Of a stretch of DNA of 64,000 nt, positions 8,297 to 17,469 are shown piece after piece. The stretch lies in NCBI GenBank assembly GCA_964494475.1, contig CAZBRS010000028.1, positions 11,689 to 75,688 of the forward strand, read 5' to 3'. Every line of letters begins with the position of its first letter. Within the stretch, counting starts at the first letter, position 1. The notes beneath the pieces were generated by a model, which did not search any database, was not told the DNA's origin, and worked only from the letters and a program-made list of their open reading frames with translations. The position numbers and the translations under genes were made by a program. The DNA comes from CAZBRS01 sp964494475 (GTDB lineage Bacteria; Myxococcota_A; UBA9042; CAZBRS01).

Positions 8297-8316
8297 AGGG
8301 GCGTCGTGCAGCCCCT
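8297..8316. terminator. Hairpin between convergent genes (AGGGGC-N8-GCCCCT)
   Basis: AGGGGC (8297-8302) and GCCCCT (8311-8316) form a 6-bp stem with an 8-nt loop in the 32-bp space between the stops of the giant lipoprotein and the acylase gene. No T-run follows, so termination is uncertain. The GTAGGGGC...GCCCC wording resembles the palindrome at 37748-37767 and may be a degenerate dispersed repeat. Confidence 0.4.
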
Positions 8317-10980
8317 ACAACGGCGTGAGCACCAGCCTGCCCTTCGCCCCCTCGCGCACCTCGCGCCAGTCGAAGACCATGGGCACCAGGCCTCCGCGCT
8401 TCCAGACTTCGTGCTGGTCGCCGTAGTGGGGCGAGCCCGGCCAGCCCGAGGCGCCGGTGTCGATGATCCACTGGCCGTGCGCCACGTCGGCCAGGTCGAC
8501 GACCATGCGGAAGACCGGGCCGGCCATGGCCCGGAAGGGGTGGTCGGGGTGGGCCAGGTCGAAGTGGCTCTTCCAGACCGAGTCGAGCCCGCCGGCCGCC
8601 TCGCTCTGCGGCAGGTTCACGAGCCCGGCCAAGGCCTTCTGGGAACCGAAGGCGTGCTTGATCTGCAGGTCGTGCAGGCGGCCCCAGCGCCAGGCGGCGG
8701 GGTCCGGTCCCTGGGCCGCGACCAGGGCGGCCACGGCGCGCTTGAAGGCCGGCACCACCACGTCGGCGCGGCGCTCGACGGCCGGAGTGTCGCGGGCATC
8801 CCACACCACGTGGCCGGGCGCCGACAGCCACAGGTCGGCCACGTTGGTCGAATAGCGCTGGCCCATCACGAAGGTGAAGGCGGCGGGGTCGAGCTCGTCC
8901 CTGAGCGCGCCCATGACGGCCTCGCGGTACGTGGAGAAGAAGACGGCCGCGGCGGGCGAGCCGGCGGGGGCCTCGAAGTCCCAGGCCACGAGCAGCGCGA
9001 ACGCCGCGCGCTCGGCCGGGTCGAGCGAGGCCGCGCGCAGGTCGTCGACCAGGTGCGGCACCAGGCGCCGGGCGCGGATGAGCTGCACGTCGGTCTGGAT
9101 GGCGGCGAAGGTGGCCGGCGTGTGCTTCGGGCGCTCGTTCAGGCGCTCGACGATGCGCTCCCAGCGGTAGGAGGGGGCCGTGTCGATGGCCACGGGCACG
9201 CCCTGGCGCGACGGATCGGACATGGCGTTGTTGGCGTGGGCCAGCAGCGCCTCGGCCCCCTGCACCTCGCCCACCAGCACCTTGGGCCCCTCGACGCCCG
9301 CCCACTCGTAGGCCGAGAGCCAGCCCGGCACGGGGAAGGTGCCGCGGTGGGCCGGGCGGAGGGGCACGGCCCCGGTCGCGAAGAGCGCCACGTTGCCGTC
9401 GACGTCGGCGGCCGTCCAGGTGCCCACGGGCAGCGGCATGGTCCCGAGCGCCGTCATCAACTCGGACACGCTGCCGGCGCGGTTCGCCTGCCGAAGGGCC
9501 GTGATGCCCTGCTCGCCCCCCCGCGGCTGCCAGCGCACGGCCACCAGCGGCGCCCAGGCGGGCAGCAGCCCGGCGTACATGTCGTTGAGGAGCGGCCCGT
9601 TGGTCGTGCGACGCACGGTGAAGCGCCGGTCGGTGAGGTCGCCGTCGACGCGCACGCGGACCCGCACCTCGGAGGGCACGATGGGGTCCGAGGGCCGCCC
9701 CTCGCGCAGCACGGACGAGGGCGCGGCCGGATCGACCCGCTCGACCACCAGGTCGATGGCGTCGCCCACGGTCGAGGTCATGCCCCAGGCCACGCGCGCG
9801 TTGTGGCCCGCCAGCACGTAGGGAAGCCCCGGCATGGTCACCCCGATCACGTCGAGGCCCGGGCACGACAGGTGCTGCTGGACCACGAGCGACGGCACCA
9901 GGTGGCTGAGGTGCGGGTCGTTCGCGAGCAGCGGCTTGCCCGACGCGCTGTGGTCGCCGCCCACGGCCCAGGCATTGCTGGCCCCCGAGAAGAAGGCCAG
10001 CGTGGCCGAAGCGACGCGCAGCCCGTCGGGCGCGGCGGAGGCCGCGGGCGAGGTCGGCGCGGGAGCGACCCAGGGGCGCGCGGGGAAGACCTCGCGGAGT
10101 TCGGGCGCCACGGCCGGCGCCAGCGCCCGCGAGGGCTCGTGCGAGTCGAGGCTCCAGCCCTCGGGCCAGGGCGCGTGGTCGTAGATCTGCTCGGCGCGGT
10201 CGAGGCCGCCGTGCAGCGCCAGCAGCAGGCGCGAGGTCTCCTGGTGCCAGTTGTGCGTGACGCTCCAGGCGTTCAGGCGGCCGAGCACGAAGCTGTCCTC
10301 GAGGGTCCAGCGCTCGGGGGCCACACGCAACAGGCGGTATTCGAGCGGCTCGTTCACGGCCAGGCCGGCGTTCACGCCCGCCACGTAGCCGTCGAGGAGC
10401 GNNNNNNNNNNNNNNNNNNNNNNNNNNNNNNNNNNNNNNNNNNNNNNNNNNNNNNNNNNNNNNNNNNNNNNNNNNNNNNNNNNNNNNNNNNNNNNNNNNN
10501 NGGCTCGTTCACGGCCAGGCCGGCGTTCACGCCCGCCACGTAGCCGTCGAGGAGCGCACGGTCGTCGCCGGACAGCGCCCGCGCGTCGTCGGCGGCCTGC
10601 CCCTCGAAGCCCCACGCGCGCATGGCCACGTCCCAGCTGACCGACGTACCCCCCATCAGCGGCTGATCGCCCACCAGCTCGGCCAGCCGGCCGCGCGCCA
10701 TGCGGCGCAGCAGATCCATCTCGAAGAAGCGCTCGCGCCCGTGCAGCCAGCCCACGGCCAGCAGCAGATCGTGCTCGTCGGTGGCCGCCACGTGGGGCAC
10801 GCCCTGGTCGTCGAACCACACCGTGACGGCCGCGTGCAGTCCGGGCAGGTCGCGCACCTCGCGCGCGTCGAGGCGCGGGTGGTCGGGGTGCACCTTGTAG
10901 GCCAGGAACGACGACGTGGCGCAGGCCGCCAGCAGTCCCGCCAGGCCGACGATCGCGAGGCCGCGCATCCATCGAGCCAT
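8315..10980 (-). CDS. Penicillin acylase (S45) family lipoprotein, interrupted by an artefactual N gap
   Basis: An Ntn-hydrolase precursor, 836 residues once the N run and one 55-bp flank are removed; the frame is then continuous across GYVAGVNAGLAVNE. The signal has a lipobox (GLLAACATS), so the enzyme should be lipid-anchored in the periplasm or outer membrane. The alpha-chain region has VHPDHPRLDAREVRDLPGL and DxxGVPHVAA. The autocatalytic cleavage site and nucleophile are in GASNAWAVGG (the Ser). It is followed by the typical KPLLANDPHL, then MPGLPYVLAGHN and RVAWGMTS (oxyanion and structural elements), and TTNGPLLND. Amide hydrolysis of an acylated substrate such as a homoserine lactone or side-chain amide is known for the family; the substrate here cannot be told. 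It is followed upstream by a DUF819 membrane protein only 12 bp away, probably in one operon. Confidence 0.85.
10347..10401. repeat. 55-bp gap flank, left copy (assembly overlap)
   Basis: Identical to 10502-10556 on the other side of the 100-N run. The length matches a common de Bruijn assembler k-mer. Collapsing the two copies restores the acylase frame, so this is best read as an unmerged contig overlap, not a biological repeat. Confidence 0.9.
10402..10501. other. 100-N scaffold gap inside the acylase gene (probably zero-length in reality)
   Basis: Exactly 100 Ns, the conventional placeholder for a gap of unknown size. Both flanks are the same 55 bp (10347-10401 and 10502-10556). Removing 155 bp changes the frame by two, which is exactly what is needed to join the two halves of the acylase. 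Confidence 0.92.
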
Positions 10981-10992
10981 GATCCGGTCCCC

Positions 10993-12114
10993 CTATCCAA
11001 GCCACCAGGCCATCAGGATGCCTACGTAATTGGCCACCGCGCAGCCCATCAGGCCGCTGGCGATGCCCGTGATCACCACCTCGCGGTTCTCGAGCTTGTC
11101 GGCCACCGGCGCCACGAACGCCGGGCTCATGATCGTGGCCACGCTGGTGATGAGCAGCGTGTCACGATCGATGCGAAGGAGCGCCCCCAGGACGACCTCG
11201 AGCACCAGCACCAGCCCGATCAGCGCGCACGTGAACGCCAGGATGGGCAGGCTCGTGCTGAACAGGCGCCCGAAGTCGGCCAGCGAACCCGTGGCCGTGC
11301 AGAACACGAGCAGGAGGATCTGGCCCATGCCGTACGTGCCGGGCAGCGAGCGCACCTTCGGCACCAGCGACGCGAGCACCGCCAGCGACGTGATCGACAA
11401 GATGGCCGTGGCCATGGCGAACGACTCGGGTGCCAGCTTCCACGTGGAGCCGCCGATGGCACAGATGGCCGCCGCGACGCCGAGCGCCAGCACGCGCTGA
11501 CCGAGCGTGGGTCGCCGCGTGAGCACGTCGGAGGCCTCCGCGTCGACGTTCGCCCCCGAGCGCGGGTAGGCAGGCGTGACGAGCCCCAGGAGCCGCGGCC
11601 CCACCGAGAACACGACCATCAGGTAGATGGCGCTGACCAGCAGGTCGGCCGCGTTGGCGTTGACGAAGAGCTCGGAGGGCGCCCCGCGCGCCACCTGCAC
11701 CGCGGCCATGTTGGCCGTGACGCCCAGGTACACGGCCGCCAGCATCCCGGTCAGCGTGCCCTGCCCCTCGACCGTGCCGGCGAGCACCAGGTGGGTCGTG
11801 ACGGAGCCCACCAGCACCGCCACGAACACCACGCCGAAGGCCAGGAGCGCCTTGCCCGCCATGCGCGTCCAGGCGCCCACGTCGAGCGAGAAGAGCAGGA
11901 GCGGGATGGCGAGCGCGGCCGCCCCGTACCCGAAGGCCTCGGCCACCGGCCCGTACGGCACGTGCAGGGGCTGGTTGGCGTACAGGATTCCGGCCACGTA
12001 GCACAACGTGGCCGGTCCCAGCGCCCGGGCCCACCCGTACCGCGCGGCCAGGCGCTGCGCCACCACCGGGAAACCGAGGTAGAGCGCGACGTCGGCGAGC
12101 ACGAAGGGCGTCAT
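10993..12114 (-). CDS. DUF819 family multi-pass membrane protein
   Basis: A 373-residue inner-membrane protein with about ten to eleven hydrophobic segments. It has DUF819-type wording such as VYLGVTANMAAVQVA, NANAADLLVSAIYLMVVF, LPGTYGMGQILLLVFCTATGS and ITSVATIMSPAFVAPVADKL. The fold resembles sodium-coupled or glutamate-type carriers with two inverted halves; the repeated small-residue segments in the middle of each half fit discontinuous helices. Function in the family is not established. The start has a good AGGAG site 4-5 bp upstream. Only 12 bp separate it from the penicillin-acylase-like gene downstream, so import of an acylase product is an attractive but untested idea. Confidence 0.75.
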   Translation of the reverse strand: MTPFVLADVALYLGFPVVAQRLAARYGWARALGPATLCYVAGILYANQPLHVPYGPVAEAFGYGAAALAIPLLLFSLDVGAWTRMAGKALLAFGVVFVAVLVGSVTTHLVLAGTVEGQGTLTGMLAAVYLGVTANMAAVQVARGAPSELFVNANAADLLVSAIYLMVVFSVGPRLLGLVTPAYPRSGANVDAEASDVLTRRPTLGQRVLALGVAAAICAIGGSTWKLAPESFAMATAILSITSLAVLASLVPKVRSLPGTYGMGQILLLVFCTATGSLADFGRLFSTSLPILAFTCALIGLVLVLEVVLGALLRIDRDTLLITSVATIMSPAFVAPVADKLENREVVITGIASGLMGCAVANYVGILMAWWLG

Positions 12115-12171
12115 GGGGCTCCTAGGGATGCTACAGAGGTCATGCCTTGATACGACGGTAGGGGGAGCACG

Positions 12172-12594
12172 TCAAGCGGCAGCGGGTGCCGGCATCGTCT
12201 TGATCGCGACCAACTCGCGCACCGTGGCCACGTCGGCGTCTCCCGGCACCAGGAAGCGAATGCCCGTGCCCTCGGCGTAGCGTCGCGCCTCGCGAAACAT
12301 CGTCGTGATCCCCTCCGGCAACCCGCCGGCCAGCGCCAGGGCCAGGGCGCGCTCGCCGAGCACCACCGCGACGCGCACGGCCCCTGGCTCGGGGGTCAGG
12401 TACAGGAGAGTGCGCTTCTTCTGCTTCAAGAGGCACACGCGGCCGAAGTCGAGCTTCGAGGGCCTCCACTCGGCTTCGATGGGCCCGACCTGCTCGCCCA
12501 CGGAGCGGACGATGGCCTGCCAGGTCGGGAGCGCGGCGCCCAGACAGGCGGCCAACTCGGTGTCGGAGGGTGTTTTCGCGATCGCGGGGCTCAT
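12172..12594 (-). CDS. DUF3788 family protein
   Basis: A 140-residue soluble cytoplasmic protein. The ATG at 12594 is preceded by GGGAGG at ideal spacing; an ATG further upstream (12627) would overlap the end of the giant surface protein and has no such site. The core WRPSKLDFGRVCLLKQKKRTLLYLTPEPGAVRVAVVLGERAL, ending with EARRYAEGTGIRF, follows the DUF3788 pattern (beta-hairpin with basic residues, then a helix). The biochemical role of the family is unknown. It lies between a 1284-residue surface protein and a DUF819 protein, with 56 bp downstream space, so its transcription may be independent. Nothing in the neighbourhood explains its job. Confidence 0.7.
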   Translation of the reverse strand: MSPAIAKTPSDTELAACLGAALPTWQAIVRSVGEQVGPIEAEWRPSKLDFGRVCLLKQKKRTLLYLTPEPGAVRVAVVLGERALALALAGGLPEGITTMFREARRYAEGTGIRFLVPGDADVATVRELVAIKTMPAPAAA

Positions 12595-12620
12595 GGAACC
12601 TCCCGGGGCGATGTCGGGCT

Positions 12621-15600
12621 TCAGCACCCTTCGTCCGTGGACCCGTCGCAGTCGTTGTCCTTGCCGTCGCCGCAGACCTCGGCCTTGCCGTGGTANNNNN
12701 NNNNNNNNNNNNNNNNNNNNNNNNNNNNNNNNNNNNNNNNNNNNNNNNNNNNNNNNNNNNNNNNNNNNNNNNNNNNNNNNNNNNNNNNNNNNNNNACCCG
12801 TCGCAGTCGTTGTCCTTGCCGTCGCCGCAGACCTCGGCCTTGCCGTGGTAGCAGGCCGGGTCCTTGGGTTTGCAGTCGGCGGTGTCCGGGTCGCCGTCGT
12901 TGTCGTCGTCGGTGTCGACGCAGTCGGCCTGTCCGTCGCCGTCGGTGTTGACGTAGCCGTCGTCGGTGGTGCCGTTGCAGTCGTTGTCGAGGCCGTCGCA
13001 GTACTCGTAGCTGGCCTGCGAGGCGCTCCCGTCCGGGTCGGTGGAGCACGCGGCGCCGCCGTCGGCCTTGCACTCGATCACGCCGGCGCCGCACGCGCCG
13101 GTGCCGTCGCAGGCTTCGCCCTTGTCCACGTACGTGAAGTGCCAGTACAGCCAGTCGTCGATCACGCCCGTGCAGTCGTCGTCCTTGCCGTTGCAGGTCT
13201 CGTCGTAGCTGGCCGTCTCGTTGACGCACTCGAGCCCCTTGCCATCCGCGCGGCAGGTGGCCAGGCCCATCTTGCACAGGTCCCAGTCCCAGCCGTCGCA
13301 GGGCTTGCCCTTGTCGGGCCAGTCCTCGTCGGTCTGGCCGTCGCAGTCGTCGTCCAGGCCGTTGCAGGTCTCGGCGAGGCCCGAGACGGTCTCGTTGATG
13401 CACTCGACGCTGGTCAGATCGGCCGCCAGCGTCCACACGCCGTAGGTGCACTTGTCGGAGTCGCCGCCGTCGCAGGGCGCTCCGAGTTGGGCCGGTGCGT
13501 GGAAGATGTCGGCCGAGACACCCGCGCGCCCGATCGTGGAGGGCTTGCCGGCCGTTCCCGGGCCGCCCGCGCCGCCGCCGCCGGTCGACGGATGGGTGAC
13601 GGAGAGCAACGAGGGCTGGGTCGCCCCGGTCCAGAGGATGCCGATGGACACGCCCCCCGCGCCGCCGCCGGCCGCGCCACCGTCGCCGCCCTTGCCGCCC
13701 GCTCCACCCTTGCCGCCGCCGCCCTCGGCCTCGCCGTTCAGGTTGCCGGTGCCACCGTTGCCGCCCGAGCCACCGTTGCCGCCCAGGCCGCCCCCTCCGC
13801 CTGCGCCACCCGCCCCGCCCGCGCCGCGGGAGACCGCCACGCGCTCGAGCACCACGGGCGCCTCGTCGAGCAACAAGCCGATGGAGCCGCCACCGCCGTA
13901 CCCGGGCGTACCGCTGGTGCCGGGGCACCCGCCGCCGCCGCCGCCGCCGCCGCTGGCACCATAGGTGAAGCACTCGAAGGTCACGTCGTAGAGCTCACCG
14001 CCGCCCCCGCCACCGCCGCCACCGCCCGCGCCCGGCACCCCCGCGAGGCCCGAAGTGCCCGCGCTCGGCAGCCAGCGCCCCGCGACCGAGCGGCCGAAGC
14101 CGTCGCCGCCCACTCCGGTGCTCCCCAACGCCCCCGCGGAGCCGTCGCCACCCTTCGAGCCGTTGACGGTCGGTGCGCCGCCGGCGCCTCCCGCGGTCAG
14201 GCCGTCGACCGAGGTGGCCCCTCCCCAACCATACGAGTCGGCCTCGCCGCCCTGGCCACCCTTGCCGCCACCGTTGACGCACGGTCCGCTGCCCGCGCTA
14301 CCGCCGCTCGGCAGCGCGCACGAGCCACAGCCCATGCCCAGGAACCCGCCGTCGTAGACACAGCCGGTCCAGCCACCACCGCCGGAGTTGCCCATCGCCC
14401 CGTTGCTGCCCGCGCTTCCCGCCGCCCCTGCGCCGCCCGCGCCCGCCACCACGCTGACGTCCTCGAAGCGCAGGGCCGACGTGGAGGCCGCCACGGCCAC
14501 CGCCACCGACGAGCCGGTGGGCTGGCCGTTGGCGGCGGCCTCGAGGGTGAGGCCGGTCACGCGCGTGGGCGCGGTGATGCCGGTGGCGGTGAGCGCCGAG
14601 ATGACGCCGAGGGTCGGGATGAGCCCCAGCACGTGGCTGGGGTGCAACGTCGCGGCGTGGACCCAGGTAGCGGCGTCGTACCCGCCGTGCACGCTGACGC
14701 CGTTCGCCAGCGCGATCGTCTCGGTGTAGGTGCCCTCGGCCACGTAGACCTCGAAGGGCGGGTTCTTGGCCTTCGCGAGGGCGATGGCCTTGCCGATGGT
14801 CTTGACGGGCGCCGCGCGGGTGCCGGCCGCCGAGTCGAGGCCGGCGGGAGAAACGAAGATGCCCCGGGCGAGCACGCCGTCGAAGCCGTCGCAGTTCTCG
14901 TCCTTGCCCTGGGGGTCGGGGGGGTCGGGCAGGTCGAGCGCCCCTTCGCAGGGCTCCTCGCAGCCGTCGCCGGGCAGGCCGTTCAGGTTGGCCCAGCCGT
15001 CGGCGCACGCACCGAGCGCGCAGGCCCCCGCCTCGCACGACGCCCCGGCGTGGTCGAAGGCGCACGCACCGCACTCGCCGCCGCAGCCGTCGGGGCCGCA
15101 CTGCTTGCCCGTACACTCGGGCGTGCACGTGCACTGCCCGGCCGCCGTGCACTCGTGGGTGGCCGGGCACTCCCCACAGGTGCCACCACACCCGTCGGCG
15201 CCGCACACGCGGCCGGCGCAGTTCGCGGCGTGGGGGCAGCAGCCGCCCTGGTGGCACACACCGCCCGCCGTGCCGCACGGGGCCTGCTCGGCGAGGGGGG
15301 TCCACGCGGCCGGATCGACCGCAGGATTACAGACGGCGCAGAGCGACGCGGGCTCGAGGCCCCCGAGGCCCACGCACACGCCGCCGATGAGGCAGGACGC
15401 GGCCTGCAGCGAGGCCTCGCACTGTCCGCCCTGGCAGGCGTCGACCGTGCACGCCAGGTCGTCGTCGCAGGCCCCGCACGAGCCGCCGCAGCCGTCGTCG
15501 CCGCACGCCCGGCCGTCGCAAGCGTGGAAGGTGCGGTGGCCGTCGTCGCAGGTCTCGCCGCATCCAGGTTCGCCGCAAACGAAGCCGCAGCCCGCGTCGC

Positions 15601-16630
15601 CGCAATCGTGCCCGGCGCACCCGGGCCGACAGGGGCACGCCAGCTCGTACGAGCCCAGCGAGATCACGTCACCCGAAGCCTTCAGCGTGGCCGTCGACAG
15701 GGCGATGCTCTTGCCCCCGTTGGCGTCGTGCAGGGTGGCGTTCACCTGCACGCCCAACGTGGCCGAGAAGCACGACTCGGCGGCGTCGAGGTCGGGGACC
15801 TCGGAGACGCTGAGCGCCAACCCGCTGCCCTCGAGCCCTTCCACGACGTAGGTGCCCTCTTGCGCGTCGGAGAACCCGGGGCATTGCGAGTCGGCCTCGA
15901 GGGCCACGCGGCGGATCTCGAGCCGATCGGAGAGGTCGTAGCGCCCGCCGGCCTCGACCGTCAGGGTGCAGCCCGTCCCGCGCCGGAACTGCAGCACCAC
16001 GCTCACGAGGCAGCCATCCTCCCAGGGGTCGACGTCGCGCTTGTGCTGCACGATGGCCGTCACGTGGTCGAACGTGAGGCCCGCGACCGAGGTCGAGAGC
16101 TCGCCCGCGGCCTGCAGCGTCGTGCCCGTGCAGGGCACCTCGACGCACTGGCCCTCGGCGCAGGCCAGGCCTCCGACGCACGTGCCGCACTCACCGCCGC
16201 AGCCGTCGTCGCCGCACTCCCTGCCCGCGCAGGCCACGAACTCGCACCCGCCCGCCACGCAGGAGCGGCCGCACCCATCGCACGTGCCGCACGATCCGCC
16301 GCAGCCGTCGCCGCCGCAGGTCTTGCCCGAGCAGTCGGGCACGCACGCGCCGTCGGCCTCCGGGGGCAGGTCGGTGGGCACGTCGGGATCCGCGTCAGGC
16401 CTCGCGTCACGCCCCGGATCGTCGGAGCCTTCCGGGATCGCGTCCGGCGCGACGTCGGAGGTCGCGTCCGCGTCGTGGCGCGCGTCATCGGGATCCAGGA
16501 CCTCGCCTCCAACGTCGCGATCCTGCAGGTGCGTTCCCTGCCCTGCGGTGTCGCCGCAGCGGGCCAGCGCGAGCAGTGCGGCCAGCACGGCGACGCACGT
16601 CACGAGGTCGGTGGTCGAGCGCGTACGCAT
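12621..16630 (-). CDS. Giant surface lipoprotein: Cys-rich repeats, DUF1565 beta-helix, Gly-rich region, MopE-type motifs
   Basis: 1284 residues once the N gap and one duplicate flank are removed. The N-terminal signal ends at LALARC (about Cys25), suggesting lipidation, followed by an Asp/Pro-rich linker. Cys-rich CGGDGCGGSCGxC units alternate with a beta-rich domain (about 165-320). A DUF1565-like start (GIFVSPAGLDSAAGTRAAPVK, then VYVAEGTYTE and VHGGYD) opens a right-handed beta-helix at about residue 585. Its turns are interrupted by long Gly/Ala/Ser-rich runs (about 730-1020) resembling PGRS tracts. The C-terminus has CNGLDDDCDGQTDED, CNGKDDDCTG, CDGLDNDCNG and CGDGKDNDCDG motifs expected to bind metal. 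Surface exposure and adhesion or polysaccharide binding are inference. A segment with CCPHAANC matches part of the giant protein at 4281-8282. Confidence 0.8.
12641..12695. repeat. 55-bp gap flank, left copy (assembly overlap)
   Basis: Identical to 12796-12850 across the N run. As at 10347-10401 the length is exactly 55 bp and collapse restores the reading frame (PACYHGKAEVCGDGKDNDCDG then STDEGC and stop). Confidence 0.9.
12696..12795. other. 100-N scaffold gap near the 3' end of the giant surface protein gene (probably zero-length)
   Basis: One hundred Ns flanked by the same 55 bp on both sides. The repetitive DNDCDG-coding sequence here could have confused an assembler graph. An additional true repeat copy cannot be wholly excluded. 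Confidence 0.88.
13560..14440 (-). repeat. Gly/Ala-rich low-complexity coding tract (PGRS-like)
   Basis: Within the giant surface protein, GGxGGxGG and GGAGG runs, including stretches of eight or more consecutive Gly codons, alternate with short hydrophobic beta-helix turns. This resembles mycobacterial PGRS only in composition. The tract is a likely site of length variation by slippage. Confidence 0.75.
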
Positions 16631-16690
16631 GGGCGTGGTCCTCCCGATCGACGGAGCGCGCGGTGCTCCACGAGGGCCCGATGATAGAGA

Positions 16691-16710
16691 GTTTCCGCGA
16701 GGATGGAAAC
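16691..16710. promoter_or_regulatory. Palindrome GTTTCC-N8-GGAAAC upstream of the giant surface protein
   Basis: A perfect 6-8-6 inverted repeat. It lies immediately upstream, on the minus strand, of TATCAT (16686-16681), a plausible -10 box for the surface-protein gene starting at 16630. A bound dimeric regulator there would overlap the -35 region. Candidate operator only. Confidence 0.35.
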
Positions 16711-16756
16711 GGGGTTACGCCCCAGGCGTGGAGCACGCGTCCTCCAACCTCAATTC

Positions 16757-16829
16757 TGACGGCTTCGTCACTTTACCCTTGACGCTCGCCCCACCCCGTG
16801 GCATGACCCTGATTGTGACGATTGCGTCG
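16757..16829 (+). promoter_or_regulatory. Two TGACG-N4-CGTCA-type palindromes before the TetR gene
   Basis: TGACG-GCTT-CGTCA (16757-16770, perfect) and TGACG-ATTG-CGTCG (16816-16829, one mismatch) lie 59 bp apart centre to centre in the 218-bp divergent region. A TTGACG hexamer lies between them (16779-16784). TetR regulators commonly bind such short palindromes and repress themselves and the adjoining pump, so these are good operator candidates for the regulator encoded at 16849. Confidence 0.45.
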
Positions 16830-16848
16830 CTTTGCTCGGGGAGTGCCC

Positions 16849-17469
16849 ATGACCAGGCATCGCAGCCGCGAAGACCGGGTCGTCGAGATCCTGGCCTCGG
16901 CCGCCGAGGTGGTCGACGAGCTCGGCTACCCGGCGCTCACCATGGACGCCGTGGCCCGCCGCACCGCGCTCAGCAAGGGGGGCATCTACCGCTACTTCGC
17001 GAACAAGGACGACCTGGCGCTGGCCCTCTTCGAGGTAGCCCTCGAAGCGGAGGTGCACGTCGACGAGCCCGAGGTCTTCGGCTGGCGGCTGCCGTTGCTG
17101 GAGACGCTGCTCCGCCTCATGATGCACGACCACCGCACCGTCGACGCGGCGCGCCTGCACCGCATCTTCCTGCAACTTCTGCCCGAGACGCTGCTGAAGC
17201 CCACCTTCCGGCGCGTCAAGCAGCAGATCGAGGACCGCTACGTCGAGCGCTACGGGCGGCTCGTGGTCGCGCTTCTGGCGCGCGACGGGATCGCGCCGGT
17301 GGCTGGCTTCCTGGAGCGCCTCGCCGTGTCGCTGCGCCTGGCCGCGACCCTCATGGAGGGCATGACGTACCGCCTGATCGGGGGGACGTCGCACGACGAA
17401 CTCGAGGCCCAGTGCCGTCGCTTCCTCGAGGTCATGCTCCACGCCGCGCTGGAGGCCCACGATGCCTAG
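16849..17469 (+). CDS. TetR/AcrR family transcriptional regulator of the adjacent efflux pump
   Basis: A 206-residue cytoplasmic repressor-type protein. Residues 9-57 form the TetR helix-turn-helix: VVEILASAAEVVDELGYPAL, then MDAVARRTALSKGGIYRYF and NKDDLALALFE, matching the family consensus closely. The C-terminal ligand domain (about 65-200) is helical and not diagnostic. The ATG at 16849 is preceded by GGGGAG at good spacing. Its stop overlaps the start of the RND adaptor gene by 8 bp, so it is the first gene of the pump operon and probably controls it. Two palindromes upstream are operator candidates. The inducer is unknown; a toxic compound exported by the pump is the usual case for this arrangement. 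Confidence 0.9.
   Translation: MTRHRSREDRVVEILASAAEVVDELGYPALTMDAVARRTALSKGGIYRYFANKDDLALALFEVALEAEVHVDEPEVFGWRLPLLETLLRLMMHDHRTVDAARLHRIFLQLLPETLLKPTFRRVKQQIEDRYVERYGRLVVALLARDGIAPVAGFLERLAVSLRLAATLMEGMTYRLIGGTSHDELEAQCRRFLEVMLHAALEAHDA

Noticed and set aside
10347..10556. Frameshifted acylase pseudogene
   Set aside because: The break coincides with Ns and duplicated 55-bp flanks; collapse restores the frame, so it is an assembly effect.
13560..14440. Mycobacterial PE_PGRS gene
   Set aside because: No PE domain, the N-terminus is a lipoprotein signal, and all neighbours are of Gram-negative type; the Gly-richness is convergent.
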